Assembly (NCBI GenBank): GCA_017656255.1
Contig: JACDOE010000001.1
Location: 372,001 to 436,000 of the forward strand
Direction of reading: 5' to 3'
Source of the DNA: Bacillaceae bacterium
GTDB lineage: Bacteria > Bacillota > Bacilli > JACDOE01
Length of the DNA stretch: 64,000 nt
Shown: positions 9,020 to 17,981 of the stretch, piece after piece
How the letters are laid out: each line of letters begins with the position of its first letter
Numbering within the stretch: the first letter of the stretch is position 1
Program-made: the position numbers and the translations under genes
The notes under the pieces: generated by a model
What the model saw: only the letters and a program-made list of their open reading frames with translations
Told to the model about the DNA's origin: nothing
The model's database searches: none

Positions 9020-9508
9020 ATGAGACAAATAATCAATTTTACCTTGTTTTCATTGTTGATCATACTTTTTTTAAATGGTTGTCAACTAAATAATGAAACG
9101 ACAAATGAGGATATATTTCAATATAAAGGTTCATATGTCGGTGATAACAGTGCCGTTGGAAATCTTGCGTATCAATTGCCAAATGGTGAATTTTTGGACA
9201 GCTTTGAACTGAAGACCACAGAAGAACCTTATGGGATTATTCTAAATTACAAAAGTATAGAAGCAGAAGATTTACTTAAAACGTATAAAGAAACGGCAGT
9301 GTACAATGCTACATTTATCTTTGCATTAGTACAAAATGCGGATTGGATAACGTTTAATTTTGGTGAAAAAGCATACAAAATAACCAGAGAAAATCTCCAA
9401 AATTGGTACGGAAAAGAATTAAGTGAATTTACAAGCGAAGACGCAATAAGAGAACTCATTCAGGAATATTTGCAAGACGATCATAAAGTGAATCAGTTAT
9501 TTGGGTAA
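9020..9508 (+). CDS. DUF4825-like lipoprotein, AT-rich
   Basis: A 162-residue secreted lipoprotein. The start at 9020 is chosen because GAAGGAG lies nine bases upstream and the signal sequence then begins cleanly; the signal ends in the lipobox LNGC (Cys21). The mature part starts with KGSYVGDNSAVGNLAYQLP, resembling the DUF4825 domain, whose function is unknown. Base composition is clearly more AT-rich than in neighbouring genes (many aaa/aat/ttt codons), and hairpins lie on both sides, which suggests acquisition by transfer. No partner gene is evident. Confidence 0.7.
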   Translation: MRQIINFTLFSLLIILFLNGCQLNNETTNEDIFQYKGSYVGDNSAVGNLAYQLPNGEFLDSFELKTTEEPYGIILNYKSIEAEDLLKTYKETAVYNATFIFALVQNADWITFNFGEKAYKITRENLQNWYGKELSEFTSEDAIRELIQEYLQDDHKVNQLFG

Positions 9509-9524
9509 CGGGAATGATTGTCTA

Positions 9525-9556
9525 ACAAGTAGAAGGGCTAACTTGTAAGAATTTTT
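9525..9556 (+). terminator. Weak terminator-like hairpin after the lipoprotein gene
   Basis: ACAAGT (9525-9530) can pair with ACTTGT (9541-9546) across a 10-nt loop, followed by AAGAATTTTTA. Short stem and poor T-run, so low certainty. Confidence 0.35.
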
Positions 9557-9669
9557 ATGAATTTTTATCGAGTTTTCAACATTAAATTTAACAGGGCCAA
9601 AAGGAAAAATACGCCCCGCTGTGGAATATAAATGTTGTAACGTCTCACACTTTCGAGGAGGAGGATCAT

Positions 9670-11043
9670 ATGCGAGCTGAACCATTCAAGATCAAGATGG
9701 TTGAACCGATCCGGCTTCTCCCGAGAGACGAGCGTGAGAGTAAGATTAGAGAGGCGGGTTATAACCCGTTTTCTCTCAGAGCTGAGGATGTCTACATTGA
9801 TTTACTGACAGACAGTGGAACCGGAGCGATGAGCGACCGGCAATGGGCCGGCCTGATGCTCGGAGATGAGTCATATGCCGGGAGCCGAAATTTTTATCAT
9901 CTTGAAGAAACAGTCAAAAGATTGACGGGTTATCAGTTTATTGTCCCCACCCATCAGGGAAGGGGAGCGGAACAGGTGTTGTTTCCACTTATGATTCAAC
10001 CGGGACAATACGTTGCCGGCAATTTCCACTTTGACACGACAAAGGCGCATATTGAACTGGCTAAAGGCAGGCCGGTGAACTTTGTCATCGAGGAAGCGTT
10101 TGACACCGAGAGTTCTCATCCTTTTAAAGGAAATATGGACAATGAGAAACTGGAGCAATTCATCAGCAAAAACGGGAAAGAAAGCATCGCCTTTATCTTA
10201 ATCACTGTCACCTGTAACAGTGCCGGCGGGCAGCCGGTTTCCATGGAGAACATTAAACAGACAAGCGAGCTTAGTCGAAAATACGGAATCCCCCTGTTTT
10301 TTGATGCAGCGAGATTTGCCGAGAATGCCTACTTTATCAAACAGAGAGAAAAAGGGTATCAGGATAAGGAAATCTCTGATATTGTCCGGGAGATGTTTTC
10401 TTATGGAGACGGTTTCACCATGAGTGCCAAAAAAGATGGCCTGGTCAATATAGGGGGACTTCTCAGTATTAAAGAAGATACGGCTCTGTATGAGGCATGT
10501 CGGGCCAATGTTGTCCCCTATGAAGGATTTCCCACTTACGGAGGTCTGACGGGGCGTGACATGGAAGCGCTTGCACGAGGGCTGGAGGAAGTCGTGGACG
10601 ATGATTACCTGGCTCACCGGATCCATCAGGTGGCCTATTTGGGAAATCGTCTGATGGAAAATCAGATTCCGGTTCAGAAACCGATCGGGGGGCACGCCGT
10701 GTTTGTGGACGCCAAAAAGTTTCTTCCCCACATTCCGCACTGGCAATTTCCGGCTCATGCCCTGGCAGTTGAACTCTATATGGAAGCGGGGGTAAGGGGG
10801 GTCGAAATCGGATCGCTCCTGTTAGGAAGAGATCCCGAAACAGGGGAGAACCTGAAGTCGCCTGTTGAATTTCTCAGATTGACGATCCCACGAAGAACCT
10901 ATACGGATCGCCACATGGATGTGGTGGTGGAAGGCCTTGTCAAATTGTATGAACGCCGGGACCGGATCAGAGGGATGCGGCTGACGTACGAACCGAAGGT
11001 GCTCAGACATTTTACAGCACAACTGGAACCGGTACAGGAATAG
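9670..11043 (+). CDS. tnaA: Tryptophanase
   Basis: PLP-dependent beta-eliminating lyase splitting L-tryptophan into indole, pyruvate and ammonia. The 457-residue protein matches the tryptophanase/tyrosine phenol-lyase family: [19 protein letters not shown]-like [27 protein letters not shown] and the PLP lysine in MSAKKD (Lys254/255). Two positions separate the subfamilies: Ile380 ([15 protein letters not shown]) where tyrosine phenol-lyase has Arg381, and His447 (LRHFTA) where the lyase has Phe448; both are tryptophanase-like. The N-terminus and some other stretches resemble tyrosine phenol-lyase. Start ATG behind GAGGAGGAGG. No tnaB permease or clear tnaC leader nearby. Confidence 0.88.
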   Translation: MRAEPFKIKMVEPIRLLPRDERESKIREAGYNPFSLRAEDVYIDLLTDSGTGAMSDRQWAGLMLGDESYAGSRNFYHLEETVKRLTGYQFIVPTHQGRGAEQVLFPLMIQPGQYVAGNFHFDTTKAHIELAKGRPVNFVIEEAFDTESSHPFKGNMDNEKLEQFISKNGKESIAFILITVTCNSAGGQPVSMENIKQTSELSRKYGIPLFFDAARFAENAYFIKQREKGYQDKEISDIVREMFSYGDGFTMSAKKDGLVNIGGLLSIKEDTALYEACRANVVPYEGFPTYGGLTGRDMEALARGLEEVVDDDYLAHRIHQVAYLGNRLMENQIPVQKPIGGHAVFVDAKKFLPHIPHWQFPAHALAVELYMEAGVRGVEIGSLLLGRDPETGENLKSPVEFLRLTIPRRTYTDRHMDVVVEGLVKLYERRDRIRGMRLTYEPKVLRHFTAQLEPVQE

Positions 11044-11046
11044 AGG

Positions 11047-11102
11047 AAAAAAAATCGATTTGGATACCGCCCTCTGAAAAGGGGGGTCCAAATCGATTTT
11101 TT
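11047..11102. terminator. Bidirectional terminator between tnaA and serA
   Basis: Stem of 14 bp, AAAATCGATTTGGA (11051-11064) with TCCAAATCGATTTT (11087-11100), with A-rich and T-rich flanks on the respective strands. It lies between two convergent genes and can serve both. Confidence 0.85.
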
Positions 11103-11113
11103 GTTTGACAGAC

Positions 11114-12700
11114 TTACAACAGGTCGATTTCAGTGACACTGTGGATTTCTTCAAGTTCACCCAGGCTGTCCAGAACTTCAGGAGAAGCCTGTTTGTCGAT
11201 TGTCAGCATCATGATGGCGTCTCCGCCCATGTCACGGCGACCTACCTGCATGGTGGCAATGTTAACACCTTTTGTTCCAAGAACCGTTCCGACGCGTCCG
11301 ATAACTCCGGGACGGTCATTGTGATGGATTAGGATCAAATGACCTTCCGGGGCCGCGTCGATCGAGTATTTGTCGATTTCGACAATTCGCGGACCATAAC
11401 CGTTCAACAGGGTACCGGCCACCTGTTTTTCTTCCTGCTTGGTCTTCAGAGTGATCGTAATCAAATTGGTAAATCCGCGATTATGCGAAGATTTCTGTTC
11501 CGTCACCTTAATATCTCTGGTTTTGGCCAGATGAGGGGCGTTGACATAGTTGACACCTTCTCCAAGGTTGTAGGACAGAATTCCTTTTATTGTTGTCCGA
11601 GTAAGGGGCGATGTATCCATATCTGTCAGTTCACCGGAATAGGTAATGACGATTTCCTGAACGGCACCGACCGTAATCTGGGCAACGAATTGCCCCAGTT
11701 TTTCACCCAGGAAGAAGTACGGACCGATTTTTTCCATGACGTCTGCCGGTACGGACGGAAGATTAACCGCATTTTTAAACGGTTGTTCACGCAGGACATG
11801 CAGAATTTCTTCCGATACGTCAATGGCCACATTTTCCTGCGCTTCAACGGTGGACGCTCCCAGGTGAGGCGTGACCACAACCTGCGGCAATTCCAGCAAC
11901 GGGTTGTTTTTAGGCGGTTCTTCTTCAAACACGTCCAGCGCACATCCGGCTACTTTACCATCGACAATCGCCTGATAAAGGGCTTTTTCATCGATAATGC
12001 CGCCGCGTGCACAGTTGAGTACCCGAACACCCGGCTTCATTTTGGCAAATTCTTCTGTGCTTAAAATGTGGCGAGTATCTTTGGTCAGCGGTGTGTGTAC
12101 TGTGATGAAATCCGCCTGGGTCACAATATCATCGACGCTTCCCATTTGAACGCCTGCTTTCTGGGCACGTTCTTCCGTCAGATACGGATCATAAGCAATG
12201 ACCTTCATATTAAAAGCCTTGGCTCTTTTGGCCACTTCTGATCCGATACGGCCGAAACCGATAATCCCGAGAGTTTTATTGTTTAATTCAACACCCAGAT
12301 ATTTTTTGCGGTTCCATTCGCCCTGGGTGGTATTTTTATAAGCCTGCGGAATATTGCGTGCCATGGACAGAAGCATCGCAAACGTGTGTTCAGCTGTGGT
12401 AATCGTGTTTCCGTCCGGGGCATTGATGACGACGACACCGGCTTTGGTTGCGGCGTTGATATCAATATTGTCGACCCCGACACCGGCCCGTCCGATCACT
12501 TTCAGATTTTTGGCCGCCGCCAGAATGGCAGGGGTTACCTTCGTCTGACTCCGTACGATCATGGCATCATATTCCGGAATAATGCGGATAATTTCTTCTT
12601 CACTTAATCCAGTGTTAACATCTACCTGTACATCTTCAGCATCAAGCAAAGATTTGATTCCCTGTTCACTTAACGGGTCACTGATCAATACTTTAAACAT
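11114..12700 (-). CDS. serA: D-3-phosphoglycerate dehydrogenase
   Basis: First committed enzyme of serine biosynthesis: oxidises 3-phosphoglycerate to 3-phosphohydroxypyruvate with NAD. The 528-residue long-form enzyme has the D-isomer 2-hydroxyacid dehydrogenase domains with a GxGxxG NAD motif (LGIIGFGRIGSEVA), catalytic Arg/Glu/His region (CARGGIIDE; VVTPHLGAST), an intervening domain and a C-terminal ACT domain (LILIHHNDRPGVIGRVG onward) that usually mediates serine inhibition. A start three codons upstream (12709) is only 3 bases from AGGAGG; the ATG at 12700 is 12 bases from it and begins MFKVLIS as in other SerA proteins. It overlaps the upstream aminotransferase by eight bases. Confidence 0.94.
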   Translation of the reverse strand: MFKVLISDPLSEQGIKSLLDAEDVQVDVNTGLSEEEIIRIIPEYDAMIVRSQTKVTPAILAAAKNLKVIGRAGVGVDNIDINAATKAGVVVINAPDGNTITTAEHTFAMLLSMARNIPQAYKNTTQGEWNRKKYLGVELNNKTLGIIGFGRIGSEVAKRAKAFNMKVIAYDPYLTEERAQKAGVQMGSVDDIVTQADFITVHTPLTKDTRHILSTEEFAKMKPGVRVLNCARGGIIDEKALYQAIVDGKVAGCALDVFEEEPPKNNPLLELPQVVVTPHLGASTVEAQENVAIDVSEEILHVLREQPFKNAVNLPSVPADVMEKIGPYFFLGEKLGQFVAQITVGAVQEIVITYSGELTDMDTSPLTRTTIKGILSYNLGEGVNYVNAPHLAKTRDIKVTEQKSSHNRGFTNLITITLKTKQEEKQVAGTLLNGYGPRIVEIDKYSIDAAPEGHLILIHHNDRPGVIGRVGTVLGTKGVNIATMQVGRRDMGGDAIMMLTIDKQASPEVLDSLGELEEIHSVTEIDLL

Positions 12701-13847
12701 GTTGTGCATACACCTCCTGAGCTGCTGTAACGGCTGTTCCCAGTTTAATTTCAGGTTTGATTTCTTTTAATGCCATTTCTAGAGCCGACAAGATAGTTAA
12801 CATATCCAGCGGGTTCACATAGCCCATGTGACCAATTCTGAAAATATTACCCTTCAGGTGTTGCTGTCCTCCGGCAACGCTGATCAGGTATTTGTTCCGC
12901 AAAATTTTGCGCAGTTCTTCAGGATCAAACGCTCCCTTCGGATCTACCGCTGTTACGGTAGGGGAAGCATATTCATCATCGGCCAGGAGCGGAATTCCCA
13001 GTGCACGAATTCCGGCACGGGTCATCTTTTTCATCAGTTCATGCCGTTTGAAGATGTCATCCAGGCCTTCTTCTTCCATCATGTTCAATACTTCCTGTGC
13101 GCCATATATTAAAGAAATGGCCGGTGTATAAGGGGTCATGCCTTTTTCATAATTTTTGCGATAAGCTTCCAGGCTGAGATAAAAGCTGGGAGCCGGGTTC
13201 TCTTCAATCACTTTCCAGGCTTTCTCACTGACCGAAATGAAGGCGAGGCCCGGAGGCAACATCATCGCTTTCTGTGAACCGGTGACCAGGATATCAATGC
13301 CCCAGTTGTCCATTTCTGCCGGAACGCCACCGATACAACTGACTCCGTCCACGATGAAAAGGGCATCGGAATGTTGTTTGGTTACCCGGGCCAGTTGATC
13401 AACCGGATTTAATACACCGGTTGAGGTTTCACAATAGGTGGCAAAGACGGCCTTGACCCCGGGATGTTGTGTCAGTTTATCTTTGAGTAAATCCGGTGTA
13501 CATGCATCTCCCCAGGTGACATCCAGACGATGTGTGGTGATGCCGTATTTTTCACAGATTTTTGCGAAACGATCTCCGAACGCACCTGTTACACATACAA
13601 TGACTTCCTCACCGGCAGACACGGTGTTGACGACCGCGGTTTCCAGAGCAGAAGTACCGCTCCCGGTCAGGACATAAACGTCCTGCTCAGTACCGAATAC
13701 AGGTCTCATCCTTCTGGAAACCTCCATGTGCAGCTCCGAAAAGTCGCCGCTTCGGTGTCCGATCATCGGCTGGTTCATCGCATGCTGCACACGCGGAGGA
13801 ACCGGTGTCGGGCCGGGAATTTGCAAGATGGTCTTGTCTTTTAGCAT
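12693..13847 (-). CDS. Class V aminotransferase of the alanine-glyoxylate/serine-pyruvate type
   Basis: PLP enzyme of 384 residues. It opens with IPGPTPVPPRV, has the PLP-lysine segment VTGSQKAMMLPPGL (Lys near 193) and the family's GLDDIFKRHE and IRIGHMGYVNP-like FRIGHMGYVNP stretches. Annotations of such proteins vary between alanine-glyoxylate, serine-glyoxylate and phosphoserine aminotransferase. Here it is co-transcribed with serA, overlaps it, and lies behind a leader with a serine specifier codon, so a role in serine synthesis (supplying SerC activity) is the best inference. Start ATG behind GAGGAG. Sequence alone does not fix the substrate. Confidence 0.85.
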   Translation of the reverse strand: MLKDKTILQIPGPTPVPPRVQHAMNQPMIGHRSGDFSELHMEVSRRMRPVFGTEQDVYVLTGSGTSALETAVVNTVSAGEEVIVCVTGAFGDRFAKICEKYGITTHRLDVTWGDACTPDLLKDKLTQHPGVKAVFATYCETSTGVLNPVDQLARVTKQHSDALFIVDGVSCIGGVPAEMDNWGIDILVTGSQKAMMLPPGLAFISVSEKAWKVIEENPAPSFYLSLEAYRKNYEKGMTPYTPAISLIYGAQEVLNMMEEEGLDDIFKRHELMKKMTRAGIRALGIPLLADDEYASPTVTAVDPKGAFDPEELRKILRNKYLISVAGGQQHLKGNIFRIGHMGYVNPLDMLTILSALEMALKEIKPEIKLGTAVTAAQEVYAQHV

Positions 13848-13879
13848 GGTTTCTCCTCCTCAACTAATCTTTTTTCACA

Positions 13880-14163
13880 GAAAAAAACGCCTTTCGCACT
13901 CTTACAGCAATATTTGCAGTAAGGGGCGAAAGGCTCGCGGTACCACCCTTATTTACTGTCACCTCGCGATGACAGCCTCATCTGGTAACATGACCAGTTC
14001 AGATAACGGATTAACCGGTTAAGCCTACTGGAAGTTCGGCTTAACAACTCGGAAGTGCTTGGTATCAGCGGAAACACCGGTTCGCAGCGACCACCGGCTC
14101 TCTGAAGATTCCTGTCTGATACCCTGTCTTCGTCCTCGTTGATTACGTATTCCGAATATTGTT
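13880..14163 (-). ncRNA. T-box riboswitch, serine-specific (AGC specifier)
   Basis: Leader RNA of the aminotransferase-serA operon. The conserved T-box AGGGTGGTACCGCG is at 13936-13949. The terminator stem is GCCTTTCGC (13926-13934) with GCGAAAGGC (13889-13897), followed by seven U. Stem I has its upper helix from GGTATCAG pairing with CTGATACC, an AGAGAG-like apical motif, and 3' of the helix the sequence AAGCACTTCC, in which AGC at 14057-14059 is the likely specifier (Ser), placed as GGC is in the glyQS leader. Uncharged tRNA-Ser(GCU) would stabilise the antiterminator and turn the operon on. Confidence 0.93.
13884..13934 (-). terminator. T-box leader terminator
   Basis: Nine-bp GC-rich stem (13926-13934 with 13889-13897), extended by partial pairing of CTTACTGCAAATA with TATTGCTGTAAG, then U-run at 13881-13887. 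It shares bases with the antiterminator, as in all T-box leaders. Confidence 0.9.
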
Positions 14164-14169
14164 GTTCTT

Positions 14170-14198
14170 AATCTAACACGGAAACCCGAGTTCGTCAA
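14170..14198 (-). promoter_or_regulatory. Sigma-A promoter of the serine T-box operon
   Basis: On the minus strand TTGACG (14193-14198) and TAGATT (14170-14175) are separated by exactly 17 bp, placing the transcript start near 14163, just before Stem I of the T-box. The remaining stretch to 14344 is AT-rich without a gene. Confidence 0.75.
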
Positions 14199-14344
14199 GA
14201 ATTTTTTCGTAAAAAATGAATATTAATTTAAAAAAATGCGTTAATGTTCGTGTTTAGAGAATTTGTGTATCGTTTTAAAAAGATTTTGTATAATTATGAA
14301 GTATTTTAGCAGGTGTCCCGGTTCGTTGTAAAGAGGAAAAGAAA

Positions 14345-14390
14345 AGGATAAAAAACACTCCTTTTACCGGTCAGGATAAAAGGAGTGCTT
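14345..14390 (-). terminator. Terminator after ppa
   Basis: On the minus strand a long stem formed by CACTCCTTTTA (14355-14366 region) and TAAAAGGAGTG (14077 bases are not involved; arm 14377-14387) with CC/GG at its top is followed by TTTTT. It starts 11 bp after the ppa stop. Confidence 0.8.
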
Positions 14391-14401
14391 GCTCGCTATC
14401 A

Positions 14402-14890
14402 TCAGTTATTTTCTTTATAGCGTTCGATGCATTCATCAATCAGGCGGGACGCGGCTTCCGGACCTTCCCAGCCCTTGATTTCTGTCTTTTTGTTTTCGAG
14501 GTCTTTATAAACCTCAAAGAAGTGGGCGATCTCTTTTAACTTATGTTCCGGAATATCATCCAGGCTGTTGACGTTGTCCCAGCGGGGGTCATCCACCGGT
14601 ACACCCAGCAACTTTTCGTCCTGGCCCTTGTCATCAGACATCACCAGTACTCCGATCACACGCGATTTGATCACACAACCGGGGAAGGTAGGAAAGGTAG
14701 TTAAAACCAGGATATCAAGCGGATCTCCGTCCAAAGCCAGGGTGTTTTCCAGATATCCGTATTCAGTCGGATAGTGCATGGGAGAGTACAACACGCGATC
14801 GAGGCGGAATACGCCGGCTTCTTTGTCATATTCGTACTTGTTCTGGCTTCCCGCCGGAATCTCAATAAAAGCGTCTACGACTTTTGACAT
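14402..14890 (-). CDS. ppa: Inorganic pyrophosphatase, family I
   Basis: Cytoplasmic, Mg-dependent enzyme that hydrolyses pyrophosphate released by biosynthetic reactions. The 162-residue protein has the family I signature DGDPLDILV and the downstream VDDPRWD segment with its metal-binding aspartates. B. subtilis uses the unrelated family II enzyme, so a family I enzyme is a modest difference. The start at 14890 (MSKVVDAFIEIP) is chosen over an upstream in-frame codon at 14932 because AGGAGG lies seven bases before it and the protein then begins like its relatives. Single gene with its own terminator; divergent from the DUF92 gene. Confidence 0.93.
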   Translation of the reverse strand: MSKVVDAFIEIPAGSQNKYEYDKEAGVFRLDRVLYSPMHYPTEYGYLENTLALDGDPLDILVLTTFPTFPGCVIKSRVIGVLVMSDDKGQDEKLLGVPVDDPRWDNVNSLDDIPEHKLKEIAHFFEVYKDLENKKTEIKGWEGPEAASRLIDECIERYKENN

Positions 14891-15019
14891 GAAAATTCCT
14901 CCTAACCACTTTTTTCGTATTTTTCTAATCACTGCAACCTATTATAGCAATTTGCTGTGTTGAAGGGAAGAAGTATAATATTATATAGCTAAAAATTTGG
15001 AAAATCGGGAGTTGACGAC

Positions 15020-15826
15020 TTGGCTTTGTATAATCAGATCTTATTGGGGCTGTTGTTTAGCCTGATTATAGCAGCAATGGCATTTCAGAAAAAATCACTG
15101 TCTCTCTCAGGGGCCATGGTTGCGGTTCTGGTGGGGACTATTATTTACAGTTTCGGATCTGTTGCCTGGTATGGCCTGTTGCTCTCCTTTTTTATTTCGT
15201 CGAGTCTCTTGTCGAAATGGAAGGAAGCTCAGAAAAAGGAACTGGCGGATCGTTTTGATAAAAATGGAGCGAGAGACGGGATTCAAGTTCTGGTAAACGG
15301 GGGATGGGGGGCTTTTTTGCCGGTTGCAGCCTGGATCCATCCGTGGCCGGGGTGGTATCCGATGTTTCTGGGGGCAATGGCCGCCGCTAACAGCGATACC
15401 TGGGCGACTGAACTTGGTGTACTCAGTCAGAAAAAGCCTCGCCATATCCTGAGTGGAAAACCGGTTGAAAAAGGATTGTCGGGTGGTGTGACAGCGGCGG
15501 GGTTCATGGCTTCCATCACGGGAGGGCTGTTTATCGGATTAATGGCCTTTTTGCTGACAGGCATAGAACAGGGTAACTTTGAAACAGGTTATATATGGAT
15601 GGGACTGGTCAGTGGCCTGGCGGGGAGTCTGGCAGACAGTCTTGCGGGAGGAGTCTTTCAGTTAAAATATGTCTGTCAAATCTGTCAAAAGGAAACCGAA
15701 AAAAAGATGCACTGTGGGGTGCCATGTCAGACAACTGAAGGGTGGACGTGGATGAATAACGACACCGTCAATCTGGTTGGATCTGTGACTGGGTCATTGG
15801 TCGCGTGGCTCATGTTTTTGGGATGA
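15020..15826 (+). CDS. DUF92 (TIGR00297) family membrane protein
   Basis: Polytopic membrane protein of 268 residues with about six hydrophobic segments. The family's conserved stretch is seen as DGIQVLVNGGWGAF, AAANSDTWATELGVLS and GLAGSLADSLAGG. Eukaryotic and cyanobacterial relatives include a phytyl-phosphate kinase (VTE6), so polyprenyl- or phytyl-phosphate metabolism is a hint rather than a call. Four cysteines near 220-240 (CQICQK, HCGVPC) could bind a metal. TTG start at 15020 with GGGAG eight bases before it. Stands alone, divergent from ppa. Confidence 0.8.
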   Translation: MALYNQILLGLLFSLIIAAMAFQKKSLSLSGAMVAVLVGTIIYSFGSVAWYGLLLSFFISSSLLSKWKEAQKKELADRFDKNGARDGIQVLVNGGWGAFLPVAAWIHPWPGWYPMFLGAMAAANSDTWATELGVLSQKKPRHILSGKPVEKGLSGGVTAAGFMASITGGLFIGLMAFLLTGIEQGNFETGYIWMGLVSGLAGSLADSLAGGVFQLKYVCQICQKETEKKMHCGVPCQTTEGWTWMNNDTVNLVGSVTGSLVAWLMFLG

Positions 15827-15856
15827 AAAAAACCTGCCTTGTTCCAGGCAGGTTTC
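15824..15856. terminator. Terminator between DUF92 gene and ferredoxin gene
   Basis: Ten-bp stem AAACCTGCCT (15830-15839) with AGGCAGGTTT (15846-15855). The minus strand has a run of seven U, so it mainly ends the ferredoxin transcript, but it also sits right after the plus-strand gene. Confidence 0.8.
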
Positions 15857-15873
15857 ATGTCTTTATTGATCAA

Positions 15874-16140
<267 letters not shown>

Positions 16141-16189
16141 CTATTTTTCATATAATAATAACCTATTCCACTTTATACACAAAACACGC

Positions 16190-16213
16190 CGTCATTTCAA
16201 GGACAAAATGACG
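16190..16213. repeat. Inverted repeat CGTCATTT...AAATGACG
   Basis: Perfect 8-bp arms with an 8-base spacer, located between the ferredoxin gene and the next upstream minus-strand gene. No clear U-run on the minus strand, so it may be a weak terminator or an operator for fer. Confidence 0.4.
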
Positions 16214-16298
16214 AAATATTTTAAGGCCTTTTCTAAGTTTACATTGTAGACTTACTTCCGATTAATTTCAAGAAAAAAGATGAATTTTTATATCTCAT

Positions 16299-17204
16299 TT
16301 AATTGGAAAACAGCGGTAGATGTGGTGATGTCACGTGTTCATAAAGATTTTGTTGTTTCAGAAAATCACCTTTCTCCACAGCATCCGTCGCCTGCAATAA
16401 TTGCACGGCTTTTTTCAGATTCCCAAGCATGTCACCATTACCGGATTTAATGGCGGCATCGAGGTGTACGGTAATATCTTCCGGATTATAAGGAACGGCC
16501 AGTGGAAGGGATTCCAAAATACTGGCAATCACATAATTCTTTTGATGAAAGCTTAATGTGTTCCATTCAGTCAAATCGTCAATTTGATGTAATCGGTCAA
16601 TATCAACTTTTTCTCCGTTTTGCCTGGCTTCCCATTGGATGATGGCTCGATAGAAATGAAGCTGCCCGGTTAACCCGTATCGTTCCCCCGGACTTTCCCC
16701 TTCAAGCAGCGGAATTCCTTCCTGTTTTCCCTGGTTGTCAAACCGACCTGCAATACTGTCAATGTAGGCTTCCAGACTTTTCAGGTAATCATTTTTTGCT
16801 TTTTGCAGATCAGGGGATGCCTGAAAATTTTCTGTATTTTTTAGCGTTGCCAGTGTTTCTTCCGCCCGGGACTTCAGGTCAATATCAATGGAGAGGTTCC
16901 CTGTATTGCCGGAAGATTGTGTGATATGGTTAAAATAAGTGTAATAGGCAGTCCTGAATTTATCAAAGGGTAAATAGACACTGTGGTAAAAGGATACAAA
17001 ATCGGTCGGTGGATATTGTAACTGGATTTTCTTCAGTTCTTCCTCTTTCAGTTTTTGCTCTTGATACGCCTTTAATTCCATGGTCAGGTTTTGTTTCATG
17101 GTCGAGGCACCAAGGAAAAACCCGCCGACAAAAGCAATCAGTGAAAAAATAATGGCGTAAACAATGACATAATCTGTTTTACTTAACCGTTTTTTTTGTT
17201 CCAT
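16299..17204 (-). CDS. Membrane-anchored protein of unknown function
   Basis: I do not recognise this 301-residue protein. The start at 17204 (MEQKKRLSKTDYVI) is preceded by GGAGG. It has a short basic cytoplasmic end, one membrane segment (about 14-33, ending in GGFFLGAS) and then a charged helical stretch with coiled-coil character (KAYQEQKLKEEELKK), followed by a mostly helical soluble domain rich in Gln, Asp and Glu. It likely faces outward as a single-pass protein. It takes the place where recQ/ypbB sit in B. subtilis. Confidence 0.6.
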   Translation of the reverse strand: MEQKKRLSKTDYVIVYAIIFSLIAFVGGFFLGASTMKQNLTMELKAYQEQKLKEEELKKIQLQYPPTDFVSFYHSVYLPFDKFRTAYYTYFNHITQSSGNTGNLSIDIDLKSRAEETLATLKNTENFQASPDLQKAKNDYLKSLEAYIDSIAGRFDNQGKQEGIPLLEGESPGERYGLTGQLHFYRAIIQWEARQNGEKVDIDRLHQIDDLTEWNTLSFHQKNYVIASILESLPLAVPYNPEDITVHLDAAIKSGNGDMLGNLKKAVQLLQATDAVEKGDFLKQQNLYEHVTSPHLPLFSN

Positions 17205-17336
17205 GTAACCTCCGACAAAAATCAACAAATTTTACTTTCAGTATAGTGAAAAATAAACCATTTGGGAATGTAAAAAAACTAAAATAAGTAAATAAATACC
17301 AAAAGGAATGGTATTTTCCTCGGGAGATGGTCAAAT

Positions 17337-17930
17337 TTGTCACGTATCAACATCAAACAAATTGATGAATATCTGCTTCTGGTCAATCTTTATTTGACTC
17401 AGGCTCTTACCTTATCAACCGGTTTCATTATCTATTACATATTTTATTTTCGACAAGGGCTGGACCTGAATAGATTTTTTCAGTCGGATGATGTGTTGCG
17501 CGACATTGGAATTGGATTAGCACTGGGACTTGTCTTCGTAGGAGTCAACCTTCTGGCGGAACGTTTTTTGCCGGAGAAATATTTTGATGATGGGGGAATC
17601 AACGAAAAAATTTTTTCAGGCCGACATCCGGTCCATATTTTTTTAATCAGTTTCATTGTGGCAGTCAGTGAAGAGTTTTTGTTTCGTGTCATGATTCAGC
17701 CGTTGATGGGAATCTTTTGGACCAGCGTTCTGTTTACACTGATTCATGTTCGTTATCTGAGGTACTGGATTATGCCGCTGATGGTTTTTGTGATCAGTTA
17801 TGTGCTGGGCTGGTCTTATAACATCACAGAAAATGCATGGACGCCGATCGTGGCGCATATGACGGTCGATTTAATTCTCGGGTTATGGATACGTCTGGGA
17901 TGGAATGGGATAAGGAAAAAGGATTTTTAA
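17337..17930 (+). CDS. ypbD: CPBP-family intramembrane protease (YpbD-like)
   Basis: Putative membrane-embedded glutamic/metallo-type protease of the CAAX protease/bacteriocin-processing (Abi) family, 197 residues. Motif 1 is EEFLFRV (near 119-125) with the double Glu, motif 2 is TLIHVRYLRYW (His near 141), and a third His occurs in AHMTVDLIL (near 184). About five membrane segments. TTG start at 17337 behind CGGGAG. It lies just before the LysM gene as ypbD and ypbE do in B. subtilis. Substrate unknown. Confidence 0.8.
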   Translation: MSRINIKQIDEYLLLVNLYLTQALTLSTGFIIYYIFYFRQGLDLNRFFQSDDVLRDIGIGLALGLVFVGVNLLAERFLPEKYFDDGGINEKIFSGRHPVHIFLISFIVAVSEEFLFRVMIQPLMGIFWTSVLFTLIHVRYLRYWIMPLMVFVISYVLGWSYNITENAWTPIVAHMTVDLILGLWIRLGWNGIRKKDF

Positions 17931-17981
17931 ATCATAGGCCGAATATATAATTTGTTGCAAAAAGATCCAGGAGGAGTAGAT

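Noticed and set aside
9557-9631. 24-codon ORF before tnaA as a TnaC-like leader peptide
   Set aside because: It has no ribosome site and no Trp codon, and I see no Rho-dependent or attenuator features around it.
10198-10758. Open frame of 186 codons opposite tnaA
   Set aside because: Shadow of tnaA; no start signal and no family features.
9670-11043. Tyrosine phenol-lyase as the identity of this gene
   Set aside because: The Arg381 and Phe448 positions of the lyase are Ile380 and His447 here, matching tryptophanase.
11339-12064. Open frame of 241 codons opposite serA
   Set aside because: It lies wholly inside serA on the other strand, has no RBS and no family features; a shadow of a GC-biased gene.
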